Source: Drechslerella dactyloides (taxonomy: Eukaryota > Ascomycota > Orbiliomycetes > Orbiliales > Orbiliaceae). Taken from it: a stretch of 64,000 nucleotides of DNA. Of the stretch, positions 24,270-35,736 are shown one piece after another (the first letter of the stretch is position 1; each line of letters begins with the position of its first letter). The position numbers and the translations under genes were made by a program. The notes beneath the pieces were generated by a model, which had not been told where the DNA came from, did no database searches, and saw nothing but the letters and a program-made list of their open reading frames with translations. The stretch covers positions 2,976,001-3,040,000 of the forward strand of contig JAGTWJ010000001.1 of assembly GCA_020064725.1 (NCBI GenBank), read 5' to 3'.

Positions 24270-26496
24270 ATGCTTCTGAGAATATACCTCTCTACGGCGC
24301 TAGCACTGCTCGCGGGCTCAGTATCTTGTGTACCGGCCACGTCTTGCGACACAACAAAGGGTATTTATGCTTTTATATCTTCCTAAGACCAACAAAACTA
24401 GCAGGTGATTAGTTAATATCTATCACTGAATCTGACTTGCTTGATATTATAGATGTATGCGTTGGTAATGGATTCGCATTGTTCCCTATAACCGGGGGAA
24501 TAATCAACATTACAGCCAACAGCCTGGAAGTAACAGTCAGAACTAGCAATAGCTCTCTTCGCCTTTCAGGTGGAATTGATACCACTGGCGGATCAACGGC
24601 AAACTCCATTTTGGCGGATGCTGGCAACGGCGTAGTCACCTGGAACCTCACCTCAAGATCGTGTGCCGTGACAGCACGCTCCGAGAAGGGAAGATTTATA
24701 GTGACGTTATCGCAGCCGGACAAGTCGACGATCACATGGCCTGTAATAGGAAGCAGTGCAGACTCAAAGTACCAGAGTCTACAGTATCCTCGTGGCCCGG
24801 GTCGGAATATCCCTTTGAGGGATGCTTTCTGGAATAACGGCACTACACAGTACGCCAATGGATCGGGTACCGGTGGTGATATGGTCATCGCTGGGGACGA
24901 AGAAAGCGATTTAGAAATGGCGAACAATTTCTTGATGCCGTTCTGGGGTTTCTCTACAGGAGAGGGATTAGGATCGGCTTATGTAGGGCCCGTTATTCTC
25001 AGCGTCAAGACTCACTAGACTTTATAATTTAGCTGACGCCGAGCTGTCGTGTAGATTCTCCCGGAGGATATTGGAACAACGGTGAAGTTTACCTCTGTGG
25101 ACAGTGCCTTGCAGATGTCCCTCACGCATACGTTTTCGCAGAGGGAGAACACCACTTCGTACACTGTTATTTTCGAGGTTCGCCAAACCACCATCCTTCA
25201 AGTATATCTTCTTTCGTATCAACTCACAATCTCTAGTTGACCGATGGCTCCCCTCTCGCGTCTGGATTCTCATACCGGAGGTATCTCCAGGAGACCAACA
25301 ACCTTCGTCTCATGAAAGATAAGATCGCTGCTCTGCCTAGCAACTCTCGCCTCCTAGGAGCATTCCACTCTTATAACTTTGGAGACAGCGGTCTCAGCGC
25401 CCAAGCGATGAAAAACCTAGCTATTGCAGGTATCAAGAAACTTTGCCTTGGATACGACGGCTCCGCAATAAGCAAAGACGCCGTTGATCAAGCACAGACA
25501 CAAGGATACCTCGTGGGACCCTACGACACCTATGCCAACGGCCAACCGTCGAATAACTTCGATACGCTACTGGGTAACTGGCCTGGAACCGCATACCCCG
25601 ACCAATGCATCCGCCGCTTCGACAATACAATCAAGCCTGGCTTCGCTCGCCGCGGATGCTACATGAGTACGCAGGCGCAGGCGCTATCAGAGCCGACAAG
25701 TGGAAACCTCGCCGCGCGACTGAAAAATACCACGGAAAATGGCGCAAATGCGTACTTCCTCGACGTCGACGCAGCGTCCGAATTTTTCTCCGACTTTAGT
25801 CCGGAACACCCACAGAATATGATGACTGACCGTAAAAACCGGTTGGATCGCATGCTCAAGATATCCAAACAATTCGTCTTGGGGTCCGAAGATTCACACG
25901 GATGGGCTAACGCCGCAGTATCGTATGGCCACGGCTCGCTCTCGCAAGTGGACGGCAGGTTCTTCGTTGCACTGCCTAATAACACCAAGATCTGGGGTGG
26001 ATATCAGCCCGAAAATGGACCAGCGATGTTCTTCAGACCGCTCGAATTGCCGCAGAACTTTTTCAAAACAATGTTTGATACAACTTACATGATACCATTA
26101 TCAGAAGCTGTATTGCATGACTCCGTGGTAAACGTGGACAGGTGGGACCTGCCACTATACAAGTTCCCGGCCCTGGCAAAGCAGCGTGTTTTGCAGAGTA
26201 TGCTGTACAACGTGCCGGTGATGCTTGCGATTAATGGCACCGTTATCGAAGAGAAAGGCAAGGATCTTGCGAAGTACCAGAATTTCTTCCAGCCGCTGCA
26301 CGAGGTGGGCGGGTTACTACCATTAACGAACTTTATGTATCTCACGCAAGACAAAATGGTCCAAAGAACGGAGTTTGGGCGAGGAGAGTTGATGTTAACA
26401 GCCAATTTCGGAGATGCGAAGGACCCGACTAGCGGGCTGGAAGGGAAGTGCATTAAGGCGAGCCTGCAAGGGAAAGAGACCAGTCTGTGTGTTTAG
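24270..26496 (+). CDS. secreted glycoside hydrolase related to GH101/GH129
   Basis: Exons are 24270-24360, 24453-25003, 25055-25177 and 25237-26496 (674 residues). Exon 2 may instead end at 24982 with donor GTAGGG, giving 667 residues; both choices keep the frame. Residues 1-21 are a signal peptide (MLLRIYLSTALALLAGSVSC). The N-terminal third is a beta-rich module. The C-terminal part resembles the TIM barrel of GH101/GH129-type alpha-N-acetylgalactosaminidases. YFLDVDA near residue 431 fits the nucleophile strand, and VLGSEDSHGW near 472 fits the acid/base region. RWDLPLYKFPALAKQRVLQSMLYNVPVMLAING is a further conserved barrel-end segment. Many NxS/T sites are present. The family acts on O-linked GalNAc or galactosamine-containing glycans outside the cell. 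The substrate of this fungal member is inferred only. Confidence 0.75.
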
Positions 26497-27683
26497 TATT
26501 TTTCCGAATGTACTCTGTATATATGTTGTTTCTGGCGTCTGGTTCATAGATTTCGTCGCTCGAATCGCAATGACTTGTCTGGTCGTAGATATCTAAATAA
26601 TTGGCCGCCGTTGCATATGCAAGCTCTTAAGCCTAGAATATTGGCTGTTCAACCAGAGTGCATCCATCCAACCGAGCTTGCATTTTGATGCATCTGAACT
26701 GAGTGCATATCTTTCAAAGCTTATGCGCGAGTGTATTCCTTGAGAGCCACCTCTTTCGAGAACTCTTCGTCATAAAACCCAAACATAAACCTCTGCGTGT
26801 ATTCAAGACTGCTCCAGCCCATCTATCTTGACGGTGGGGAGAAGGGTCTTCCCGAAGGGGTGGATTCCCTCCCAGGCATGATAAAATGCACCATATGAGG
26901 AAGTATATTGCACCTTGGAGCAGGGGATGCCCCAATTGTAGAAAGAAAATTACCAAAAATAGAAACCGGTATCCAATAACGGAAAATGATATATTCTAAA
27001 ATAGCCGCAATTTCCTAAACTGGAAATAAATATTCGAACGTAACCTGTAACACACCAATTCCTGGCGTTAGTCTCGCACTTTATCATATGGACGATATGC
27101 AGGTACTTAAGAGAGACTGAGCAAGGTGTACGAATCACGGATACACAAAAGAGGGGCTGACAGTGCATATAATGTCGCGGTTCTGGGGGGTTATCAGTTG
27201 GATGAATTTAAGGCTGCCTGATCTATGTTAGCGCAGCATTTGTGCTTTTGGCAATTAGCTGAATCCCTCGTCGCTAGTCGGATATAATTTGTCAAGAGCA
27301 GCGCCTCGTCGTCATAGGGGGTGGTTATCCACCATAGGCTTTTGTGTAGACATATATATCCTGAGGCTTTTCGTATAATATTAAGGCTAGTAGTTTGTGC
27401 CAGGTATCGAAGGACGCTTCCTCACCATACTGTGACTTGGGATTCCAGTTAAGAAAAGGGAATATCTCTTTGAATTAGTGACAACTGGTTCCTGTTCGAA
27501 CGTTCCTCGAAAAGGAGGCGCTTCATTCTTGTGTGTAGTGATTCCAGAATAACGCTCAGGAATGGAGATCCGGAAAAATGGCTTCAGCGAGATGCAGCGC
27601 AGATGTTATAATGGGTGCACTGTAGGGATTAAATCGTCTAGAGTTTTGATTGTCGATGACAAAAGACACTCCGTCAACTACCT
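26497..27683. other. intergenic region with a possible gene relic
   Basis: This is the spacer between the convergent glycosidase and ATP-grasp genes. Apart from the short coding-like frame at 26721-26822 nothing was recognised. The part after 27200 is AT-rich. Confidence 0.45.
26721..26822 (-). pseudogene. possible 3' relic of an unknown gene
   Basis: A 33-residue minus-strand frame (ATG at 26822, stop at 26721) reads MGWSSLEYTQRFMFGFYDEE..., ending KEYTRA. Its amino-acid composition looks like the folded C-terminus of an enzyme. The upstream sequence in this frame is closed by a stop directly before the ATG. It could be the last exon of a decayed gene. The family was not identified and chance is not excluded. 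Confidence 0.25.
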
Positions 27684-28664
27684 TTATATCTCAACCCCGA
27701 GCCAAGAGACCACTCTCTTCTCCCTCTTACACACTTCCGTGTCAAAATAGACCCACGGCTCCAACATCTCTGCCTCAATTAACACAAACTCTCCGCTATC
27801 CCTCACTACTCCATCAACCCTCAAATACCCAAGCACCTCTCCAAACCTGTTCTTCACATACTCCATCACTTTCTCGCCCACCTTTCGTCCTGTCACTGGC
27901 ACGTCATTCTCTTCAAGCACCCGGACCCGCGCGCCGAAATCTTCTAAAGCGCGGTAATCACCGCTCTTCGGCATCTTGAGCATCGTATGGCTATACGCGC
28001 CGCGCAGAAAGACGAGCGAATATTCACCCTGTTGAATCGCCGGCTCGTACCGCTGTAACATGACCTTTGCAGAACGCGAGAGTGCCTGCGTGTAGGTGTA
28101 AACCCGGTCAAATGTGGCTGCTATATCGCTGGGAGAGTGCGAAGACGTAAGACGGAACGTCTCCGTCGCAGAGGCGGACACTGATGGTTTTACAACGACG
28201 CTTCCATCGGCTAGTAGAGCGGTCAATGTGTCGATGTGGCCCGTAGGTACATCGCCGTCCGTCTGACAGTCGACATCTATGAAGACCGTTTCTGGGATGA
28301 CAATACTGAGCTCGCGTTGGAGGTCTTGCAGATACGTCTTCTGTGCGTTCCAGGCTATAATTTCTGGTGCATTGACAACACGCACGCCCGCGTCTCGCGC
28401 GGGGATGATAGTGTTCTGGACGAATGATAGAAATTCGTCAAAATGGCGATGGTACTCATAGCAGGTGATGAATGTTACGATATCGTAGGTTTTTAGAGTG
28501 GCGAGAGTGAGTGGTCCTGCCTGTGGATCTGGGACGAGCCAAGATCGTTCGTCAACAGTGAAACCGTCGGAGCAGAGGGTGCTGAGGAGGAATGCATTGC
28601 TGGGGCTTTCGGACGCAATCGGCTTGTCCAGAGTTTTGAGGAAGAGGATGCGCTGAGAAAACAT
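27684..28664 (-). CDS. ATP-grasp ligase, DcsG/RimK-like
   Basis: Single-exon protein of 326 residues; the ATG at 28664 is the first in frame. The N-terminal domain (FLKTLDKP...FDEFLSFVQNTIIPARDAGVRVVNAPEIIAWNAQKTYLQDL) is a pre-ATP-grasp Rossmann-like module. The ATP-grasp core follows: VVVKPSVSASATETFRL (nucleotide-binding lysine), MLQRYEPAIQQGEYSLVFLRGAYSHTMLKMP, and YLRVDGVVRDSGEFVLIEAEMLEP, which carries the D-x(n)-E metal ligands. This arrangement resembles bacterial DcsG, the O-ureido-serine cyclo-ligase of cycloserine synthesis, and stand-alone RimK-type ligases. Such enzymes activate a carboxylate as an acyl phosphate and join it to an amine. The substrate is unknown and no pathway partner lies next to it. 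Probably cytosolic. Confidence 0.72.
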   Translation of the reverse strand: MFSQRILFLKTLDKPIASESPSNAFLLSTLCSDGFTVDERSWLVPDPQAGPLTLATLKTYDIVTFITCYEYHRHFDEFLSFVQNTIIPARDAGVRVVNAPEIIAWNAQKTYLQDLQRELSIVIPETVFIDVDCQTDGDVPTGHIDTLTALLADGSVVVKPSVSASATETFRLTSSHSPSDIAATFDRVYTYTQALSRSAKVMLQRYEPAIQQGEYSLVFLRGAYSHTMLKMPKSGDYRALEDFGARVRVLEENDVPVTGRKVGEKVMEYVKNRFGEVLGYLRVDGVVRDSGEFVLIEAEMLEPWVYFDTEVCKREKRVVSWLGVEI

Positions 28665-29656
28665 TGTGGTTGGGTGTTTCTTTTGTTGTGAATATACTTA
28701 TACTCCCGAGTATATAGCAGCGGTGCAAAAGAAGTCGGGTAGCTCGGAACTGGGTCTTAGACCTCGTCTATTTCAATATTCCACATATATATGCATATTG
28801 GCGTTGGATAACGTTATAACCAGAGACTATGTCAGTTGCGTGAAGGATCCACATGCGTGCATCCAACTGCCCGTTTCGTGAAAGCATCGCGCTTTGAGCC
28901 CAGAACTCTATAACCCGGATCAACATATGCATGCTCCGCATACCCGTAGAACGGCCCGCATGAAGTTCTGCTGTATCTGTGGGACCGCAAGCTTCACGTA
29001 TCAGGTTATCCGACTCGAGACACCCGCTTATGCGAGGAAACATATCTGTGACTTCTGTCAAGATGAAACGACTACTATGAGTCGCTGTCTCCGGATATCA
29101 TTGCTATCCGTTTCAAGTTGAGGCGTTCGGATAGCGAACCCTCTCCACGGTTAATCGTGCCGAGCCGGAACAACCTTGGCACCCAGTGGGTACCATATTA
29201 TCGACCGTAGCTCAGATATCTTACCGACAGGTAGCTAGCATGTTGCATTTGCAAGCGCGAGGCTGTTTGCGCCAATGTAATGTTGATATGATGTTGGATC
29301 TTCAGAGTTGTAAGATTTATGCATAGTCCATTCCAAGACGCCTGGAGGCAGTTTTAGGTGGAGGAATAATATACAGTCGTGCGCATGCCCAAATGCACAG
29401 GGTACTAAGGAAATTAGACAATAGATAGTAAAGTACAAAAGGCGAAAGATAAGAGCAGAACGTAAATCGAAGGCTCAAGGACGCCAACCCGAATGCATGT
29501 AAAGCACCAAGGAAACGAGATCAGCCGGGTGTCCCGGCAGGATAACATATCGTGGAAGAAGGAAAACACCAGTGAAAATAGGCAATAGACGTTAAAGCAT
29601 GCTGCCAATGAGACAGATATGGGGTGTATACCCGCAAGAGAAAGAATATAAAGATT
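28665..29656. other. intergenic region
   Basis: This region is upstream of the ATP-grasp gene and downstream of the protease gene. A 75-codon plus-strand frame at 28894-29121 has two CxxC pairs but no other coding sign. Nothing else was recognised. Confidence 0.5.
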
Positions 29657-31428
29657 CTAAAGCAGAACAAAGAGGCCACCACTGAAAAGCGCCAGCGCAG
29701 CGCTCCCCACAATGACCATCACCGCCGACCAATCTACCGCTGGAACCACACCTGCAGCTGCATTCGCAGACCTTGTAGACGAGCCACCGGACCCGCCACC
29801 GAACGTGAATTGCGGAGTCGAAGTCGCTGTCAGAGTTGCCAGACCAGTAGTCGGAATCAGGGTGCCAAGGCCACCAAGGTCGCCAGCTCGACTTGTTGCT
29901 GTTACTGTGGCTGTTGGCTGCCCCTGGATAGTCGCTACACGAGACGACATGGCTCCACCGGGACCCACTTCAACGAGGTTCGAGCCTGTCGCGGCATTGT
30001 TCGCTTGTGCGATACCGATTGTCGCACCGTCAAGGTTGTAGACAACGTAGGCAGAACGAAGAAAGGTGTCGCCGAACAGCAAGATATCGCCCGACGCTGC
30101 AGGCTTGATTCCAAAGACGCAATAGTTAACACCCCGAACGCGGACGCTATTCGCGGAGAGGACCAATTCACTGAATGGGACTTTGATCGTGGGGCCGTTG
30201 GGGCCGCCGAACTTATAGTTCAGCGTGGCGTCGGACTGAGCAAGCTCGCATTTGACATAGTAGATGTCAGAGCCTTCATCGTAGACCGCGTCGGCGGCTT
30301 CGAGGATTTGATCTGCTAGCTGCTCAGGGAGGTAAGTAAGGGTGGTGCCGGAGTCGAGGAAGACAGGCAGGTCGAAGCCGTCGTTTACTAGCGAAACTTC
30401 GCCGTCCTGCTCAGTTGTGATGGAAAAATTTGTCCACGCGACGATGAAGCCGCTGATTGCCCCGGCCTGGTCGGGCTGGATGTTGAGCAAAGCGAGGTCG
30501 CCATCAAATTTAGCGGTGTCGTAGCCGCCGAAGAGAATTGTCCCCGTGGCAGAGTCCTTGTCGTCGAGGTAGAGCGAGTACGCGCGGGAGTTAATGATGG
30601 ACTGGTTGACCATGAGTTCGACAATATTTGGATAAGAGGTCCGGCCGTCAGTTTGTGCGAATATCGCCTCGTTTTCACGGTACCCTGTTGGTTCGGAATC
30701 AGTCAGCAAGATATAATATGACCGGCGCTGCACAGAGGCTATGGTCACTTACCGATTCCCATGATGCCGGTTGGGACTCTCCGCGCTTCCGTCGCCAGGC
30801 CCATTGTTAGACCCTTGATTTCGGCGCCCGCTAGGTTGATGTTTTCGGAGATGTAGTCGCCGTGCACCCCCGACCCTGCTGTTACGTAACTGATGTTGAA
30901 TTCGCCAGGAAACTGTAGCTTGTACGAGCTGGAAGCGCTTGAGTCGACTATATTCCAAATAAATCAAGAGAGTCAGCACGGAGACATTCACCACCGATCG
31001 CGATTCCTCCAGACCTCGAATCAAAAATCGATTCAACCACTGGCAGCGGATTTCGGAATGAGCTTACAAGTTCCGCCATAGCATGGGTCCTGCCGACTGC
31101 ACGCCTGATCGCTGAATATCCACAAGTCGCTACTTCCGGTGTCCAGTTGGACCTGTATCAGTTGCCCCGGAGTCCCGATTGTCGTGTTGACGTAGTATAT
31201 CCCTACGCTCGAAGCATCCTGCTGCCCGTTGCCCAGCGTCGCAGTGACGGTGTCCCGCCGCATTTTGATCCGCTCAAGCGTGAGGGCGTCATCGCGGCGC
31301 GCAAAAGGCATCGAAACGACTTTCGACGCCGGCGAATCGGCGGATGCGAGCGACGGCAGACATGCTAACGAGAGGAAGAGCAGAGTGCTTGCGAGGCCGC
31401 CCGCGCGCGTCCGTCGCGGCGCTGACAT
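29657..31428 (-). CDS. GPI-anchored aspartic protease (pepsin family A1, yapsin-like)
   Basis: Exons on the minus strand are 31428-31068, 30947-30753 and 30684-29657 (527 residues). The introns are 120 and 68 nt. The start is the ATG that directly precedes a signal peptide (residues 1-30, ending SLASA). A propeptide follows, with the basic pairs RR at 44-45 and 57-58. The two catalytic aspartates are D96 (QLDTGSSDLW) and D296 (FLDSGTTLTY). GIMGIGYRENEA and DILLFGDTFLRSAYVVYNLDGATIGIAQAN are the typical lobe-ending motifs. After a Ser/Thr-rich spacer the chain ends in a hydrophobic stretch (WSAVMVIVGSAALALFSGGLFVLL) preceded by small residues, as expected for a GPI signal. The enzyme is therefore likely held at the plasma membrane or wall, where it could process surface proteins. 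Family assignment is secure; substrates are not known. Confidence 0.93.
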
Positions 31429-33330
31429 TTTATTTTGACTGTAGGAAAAAAAGGAAATACGCCGCGTTGGGAGGATGTAGCCTGACGTCCTCCGCTGGAT
31501 GCTGTGCACTGTGATGCTCGTTCAACGACCGTCTGTTTCTCTTTCTATATAGCAAAAGCGACTGCTCTGCAGGTATGTAACGTATCGTATTCGTCCCGCT
31601 GGATGCCGGTGAGTTCGAACAAGGAAGATGAAGAATGCGGGTAGTATCGAGATTGCGACCAGCTGGTGGGTGCCTCCTGCCTATTCGCCTGCCTAACTGT
31701 TTCGTACCAGGCTTGGCTCCGTTCTGTCGACACGGCAATTAAAATCAGAACCAGAACTCCAGAATGTAAGACCAAGAAAGAGAGAAGGGAAACGAAGGGA
31801 AACGAAGAGAAATAATGTAAGAAAGAGAAAGGGAGATAGAACAGAAGCGTGCGGAAAGAAAAAGACGATGCTAACGAAACCAACTTCCAACCAAGAACTA
31901 ACGTACAGCCCGAGATTGCACAATTCCGGCCCAGTTGCACTATTATTATTATAAAATCGCCCGGCTGTTTCCTTGCGCCCCTATCGACACCCGATTCAAC
32001 TAGCCTTGCTTGCCGAGACAAGATAGATTGAAAATGAAAGAAGCAGGTAACGGCTTGGTGAAAGAAAGAAAGGTGTCCAAGCTGTGAGATCTGAAGCCAA
32101 GACGGGTCAGAGATATATGGAGCGGCGCACCCGTGAAACGACGCCAGCCAAGGATAGGGCTGGGCCATAAATACCATCCTCGCAGATATACAGTGACTCG
32201 CACGGTGCACTAATTCAGATAGAAAGCTGGCACAGAGCCCACTTCCTCTTTGACTGGCTGCATCGCCTGCCGCCGGGCCAGCCGGAAACCAGATGACGCG
32301 GTCGCCTACGAATCCGGGGCTCTGCTGCTGGGGTCTCCGCTCCATGTCTCGGCGCTGTCTCATCGATGGAGTTACGCCGGATCAGTGCCATAAGTTAGCT
32401 GATCGGGGAGTACAGAGTCGCGCGAAGCATGCGCGTAGGTTTTTTTTCCCTTTGCACATGCATGCACTGGTATTGTGTCTACGGAGTCAAAGCGGATTGA
32501 TGTTATTCGTGCACGAGTAATCTAGAATGCGCTGCCGATGCAATATTCCGAACCTGCGTCTGCCTATAGTCCGAGTACTATCGATGTGGATTGATCCGGC
32601 CGGGGCTTGGCTGCAGAAGGGCATTTGACAGTTAGCCGGTGGGGCGATGCACGGCCGCTGGCTTGAAAGCAAAAAAAATTTGCACGCCATGACGACGCCT
32701 GCTGCACGGTACGGGCAAATCATCGAGATCGGGGGCCAGACTGCAGCCCGTACACTCCAAGTGATTTGATTCCGTAGAAGGATTTGAGTTTGCCGCCTGG
32801 ATTTTGGATTTTTGAGTGGATGAAGGCTTATTTGTCAAGGGATTCAAGGGATCAAGAGCGAAGCAAGGCCACAGGGCTGAGCCAATCACAAGCGGGCTCG
32901 CCAAAGGTTATTTACGCTGGAGCCTTTTGGGTTTCGGTGGCTCAGCGTAACGAAACTAAACTCCACCAGGCAAATCCGTATCGGCATTCCATGCCAAAAG
33001 TTCTGCCTACGAATTTCGCGATCGATGGGCGGGAGAACGATGATAGAGAAGTGCTGGGGGCAGTTTATCAAATGTGGTGTTGGTCGATGCTATACTTTTG
33101 GTAAAGCCCAACTGGCTCGATTAATATTTGTGTACTTTACACAAGATTAAGAATTTCCATACGTTGCCCTCCAAGGAATTGACACAGCCATCTGACCTTG
33201 AGCTAAATCGGACATCACTGATTTTAGAGCTCTAGACCCTCGAGTCGCAAGCTAGCTGGCATACTCATAAGCTAAAGGTAGCAATAGAGCTAAGCAGGAG
33301 CCTCAAGTAAATGTGGTTCCCTTTCAACCA
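31429..33330. other. intergenic region
   Basis: Upstream region of the protease gene. A 272-codon minus-strand frame at 31545-32363 covers it, but it is low-complexity, rich in F/S/L and without domain features, so it was not called. A/G-rich stretches lie near 31770-31870. No gene is supported. Confidence 0.5.
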
Positions 33331-35736
33331 TTAAAACATCTTGATGACGCATCTATCAGAGGCATCGCAGACCAGGGTTAGTCGCAAACCATAGAGTGAC
33401 AACATGGAATTGCAAATGGGCAACAAATCACATACCGAATACAATCGCCAGCCTTCATCAGGTCGAATGCATCATTGATATCTTTAAGTTCCCTTGTATG
33501 TGTGATGAACTCCTCGACCTTCAGCTTGCCGTCAAGGTAGTCCTGCACGAGACCGGGCATCTCCGTTCGCCCACGAACGCCACTGCAGCAAACAGCCACA
33601 GCGTCAGCCACACACATACACACACAATCCTCTTTCTATCAAGTTCGTATGGAGTGAAAGTATGCATACCCAAAAGCACATCCCAGCCACTTTCGGCCAG
33701 TGACCAACTGGAATGGTCGGGTCGAGATCTCCTGACCAGCCGCCGCTACACCGATGATAACCGACTGACCCCAGCCTTTGTGGCAGCACTCCAGGGCGGC
33801 GCGCATAACCGATACGACACCCGTGCAGTCAAAGCTGTGGTCTACGCCGCCATCCGTCATTTCAATGATAGTCTCAACCAGCGTTTTACCCTCATCTGGG
33901 AGCTTCGATGGATTCAGGAAGTCGGTTGCACCGAACTTTCGAGCCCACTCCTCTTTGGCTGGATTCACATCGATGGCCTATACACATACCAACACGCGCA
34001 TGTGTAAGCATCATGTGTCGTGGACTTTGAAAAATTAAAAATAGGTGCCGGAAACTTACGATGATTTTCCCAGCCTTGTTGCGCACACAACCCTGGATGA
34101 CTTGGGTGGGGAAATATGATTAGTATATGGCATTCTGAATGGCAAGTAGGGCGCAGATACCAGACAGCCCGACGGCACCACACCCAAAGATAGCCACGTT
34201 GTCGCCCTCCTGGACTTTGGCGGTGTTGATCTAAATTTGCTCATGTCAGAAATCTCGATGTATTGGTCATGTCTTATGCTGACTGGAGTGTACACACAGC
34301 TGCACCGTAGCCGGTAGCTGTACGGAGATGACGTCAGTAGGTACAAGAAAACGAAGATAGTGGCTGTTCACGTACTGATACCGCATCCGAGTAAGCATGC
34401 TTTGTCAAAACCGGCTTCCTTCTGGATGGCAACGACAGAGATGTCGGCTACGACGGTATATTGGCTAAAAGTGGATGTCTGTACGCGTACGTCGTCAGCA
34501 CAGTAGAACTCAGTAATCGCGTCAAGGCGACATACTCCCATATAATGGATGCTTTAAGCGGCGCCTGTTAGATCTGTTTCTTGTTCGATAATTGCCGAGC
34601 TGCCAACTTACAGATTCTTTCCCTCCTTATTCTTGAATCTAGGGACCATGTTAGTCAACGGAGTGTAGCTGTTGCATCTTGCAGACATTACCTGGGCGTG
34701 CCGTCCGGCATCAGACCCTTGCCTTTCCGCATCATTAGCTTTCGCAATTGGGATCGAAACGGAGAAATCGGATTCTACCTTGTGTAGCTATATTTCGTTG
34801 ACAAGCATTAGCTGTTAATACTATCTGATTGATGCCGAAGCTGCGTAAACCATACCTCTGATCTTCCCGCAGAGATTTGTCTTGCCGCTCTTGCAGAACT
34901 TGCACTCGCTATCTCCCAAGTTAGACTAAAGATGTGACCTAAATTGCCAGAGGTAGGGCCGTACCGGCATTCAGGGGTATAGAGCTTTCAAGAATAAAAT
35001 GTGAGCATATTATCCGAACCTGGAATGGGGGCGATTCGGCATACCGCAATGACCTATCGATGATGTTAGCTATTGCATATAGAAAGTGTAGACGGTCTTC
35101 TCACATGATCACCAGGCTTCACGGATGTGACACCCTCTCCAACAGACTCCACGACCCCAGCGCTACATTACAGATTGTTAGCGGACGCCTATTAAGTTCC
35201 TGATACAAAGCATGTCTTCGCACGTGAATTCATACCCTTCATGCCCAAGGATCACAGGGAAGTCGCCTGCGCGCATTATGCTTTAGTACTCCGGAGCCTT
35301 CAGAATACTTCCATCAACGGGCACACACCTTCAGGGTCCTTGCCGCTCAACGTGTACCTAGGTTGTCATTATCATCAGCTTTCCAACGCCGAGAATCATC
35401 GACAATCGGGGCAGAAGGAATACATACTGATCCGTATGGCACACTGTAACATCAACACCAGCTTTATCAGCACCTGAATTCTCCCGTGTACGACGGGAGT
35501 GCCTAACCTCCGGTATACTCAATCTTGATCCGGACCTCGCCCGCCTTTGGTGCGGCGACCTCGATTTCTTCGATCGTGAGTGGCTTCCCGGCTTCGTACG
35601 CCACGGCCGCAAGGCATTTGATGGGCTATCGATCGAGCGCCGCCGTAGTATTAGCGTCGGTCTGTGTCTCATGGAGCGGCGCCTAGTTCCGGGTTGGAAT
35701 GCCGGGAGATATCGATACCTTGCCCTCAGTCGACAT
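33331..35736 (-). CDS. class III alcohol dehydrogenase / S-nitrosoglutathione reductase, 20 exons
   Basis: Exons on the minus strand are 35736-35719, 35625-35508, 35443-35428, 35357-35329, 35266-35236, 35162-35105, 35053-35045, 34984-34965, 34908-34856, 34787-34779, 34722-34692, 34638-34612, 34551-34536, 34478-34376, 34317-34298, 34230-34161, 34100-34060, 33977-33670, 33582-33436 and 33352-33331. They total 1146 nt, or 381 residues, the usual family length. All 19 introns are GT-AG (51-93 nt) and all phases fit. Catalytic zinc ligands are in CHTDQ, GHEG and GCGITTG. Structural zinc cysteines are in PECRECKFCKSGKTNLC. GCGAVGLS is the NAD-binding motif. KIRATQGKG carries the arginine that selects glutathione adducts. 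The enzyme oxidises S-hydroxymethylglutathione (formaldehyde detoxification) and reduces S-nitrosoglutathione. It is cytosolic. Confidence 0.93.

Noticed and set aside
28894..29121. 75-codon frame with two CxxC pairs, a possible zinc-finger protein
   Set aside because: Two pairs alone can arise by chance; there is no further coding evidence and no conserved spacing.
31545..32363. 272-codon minus-strand frame upstream of the aspartic protease gene
   Set aside because: It is low-complexity with F/S/L runs, has no domain and no homologous-looking motif, and lies in the protease promoter region.
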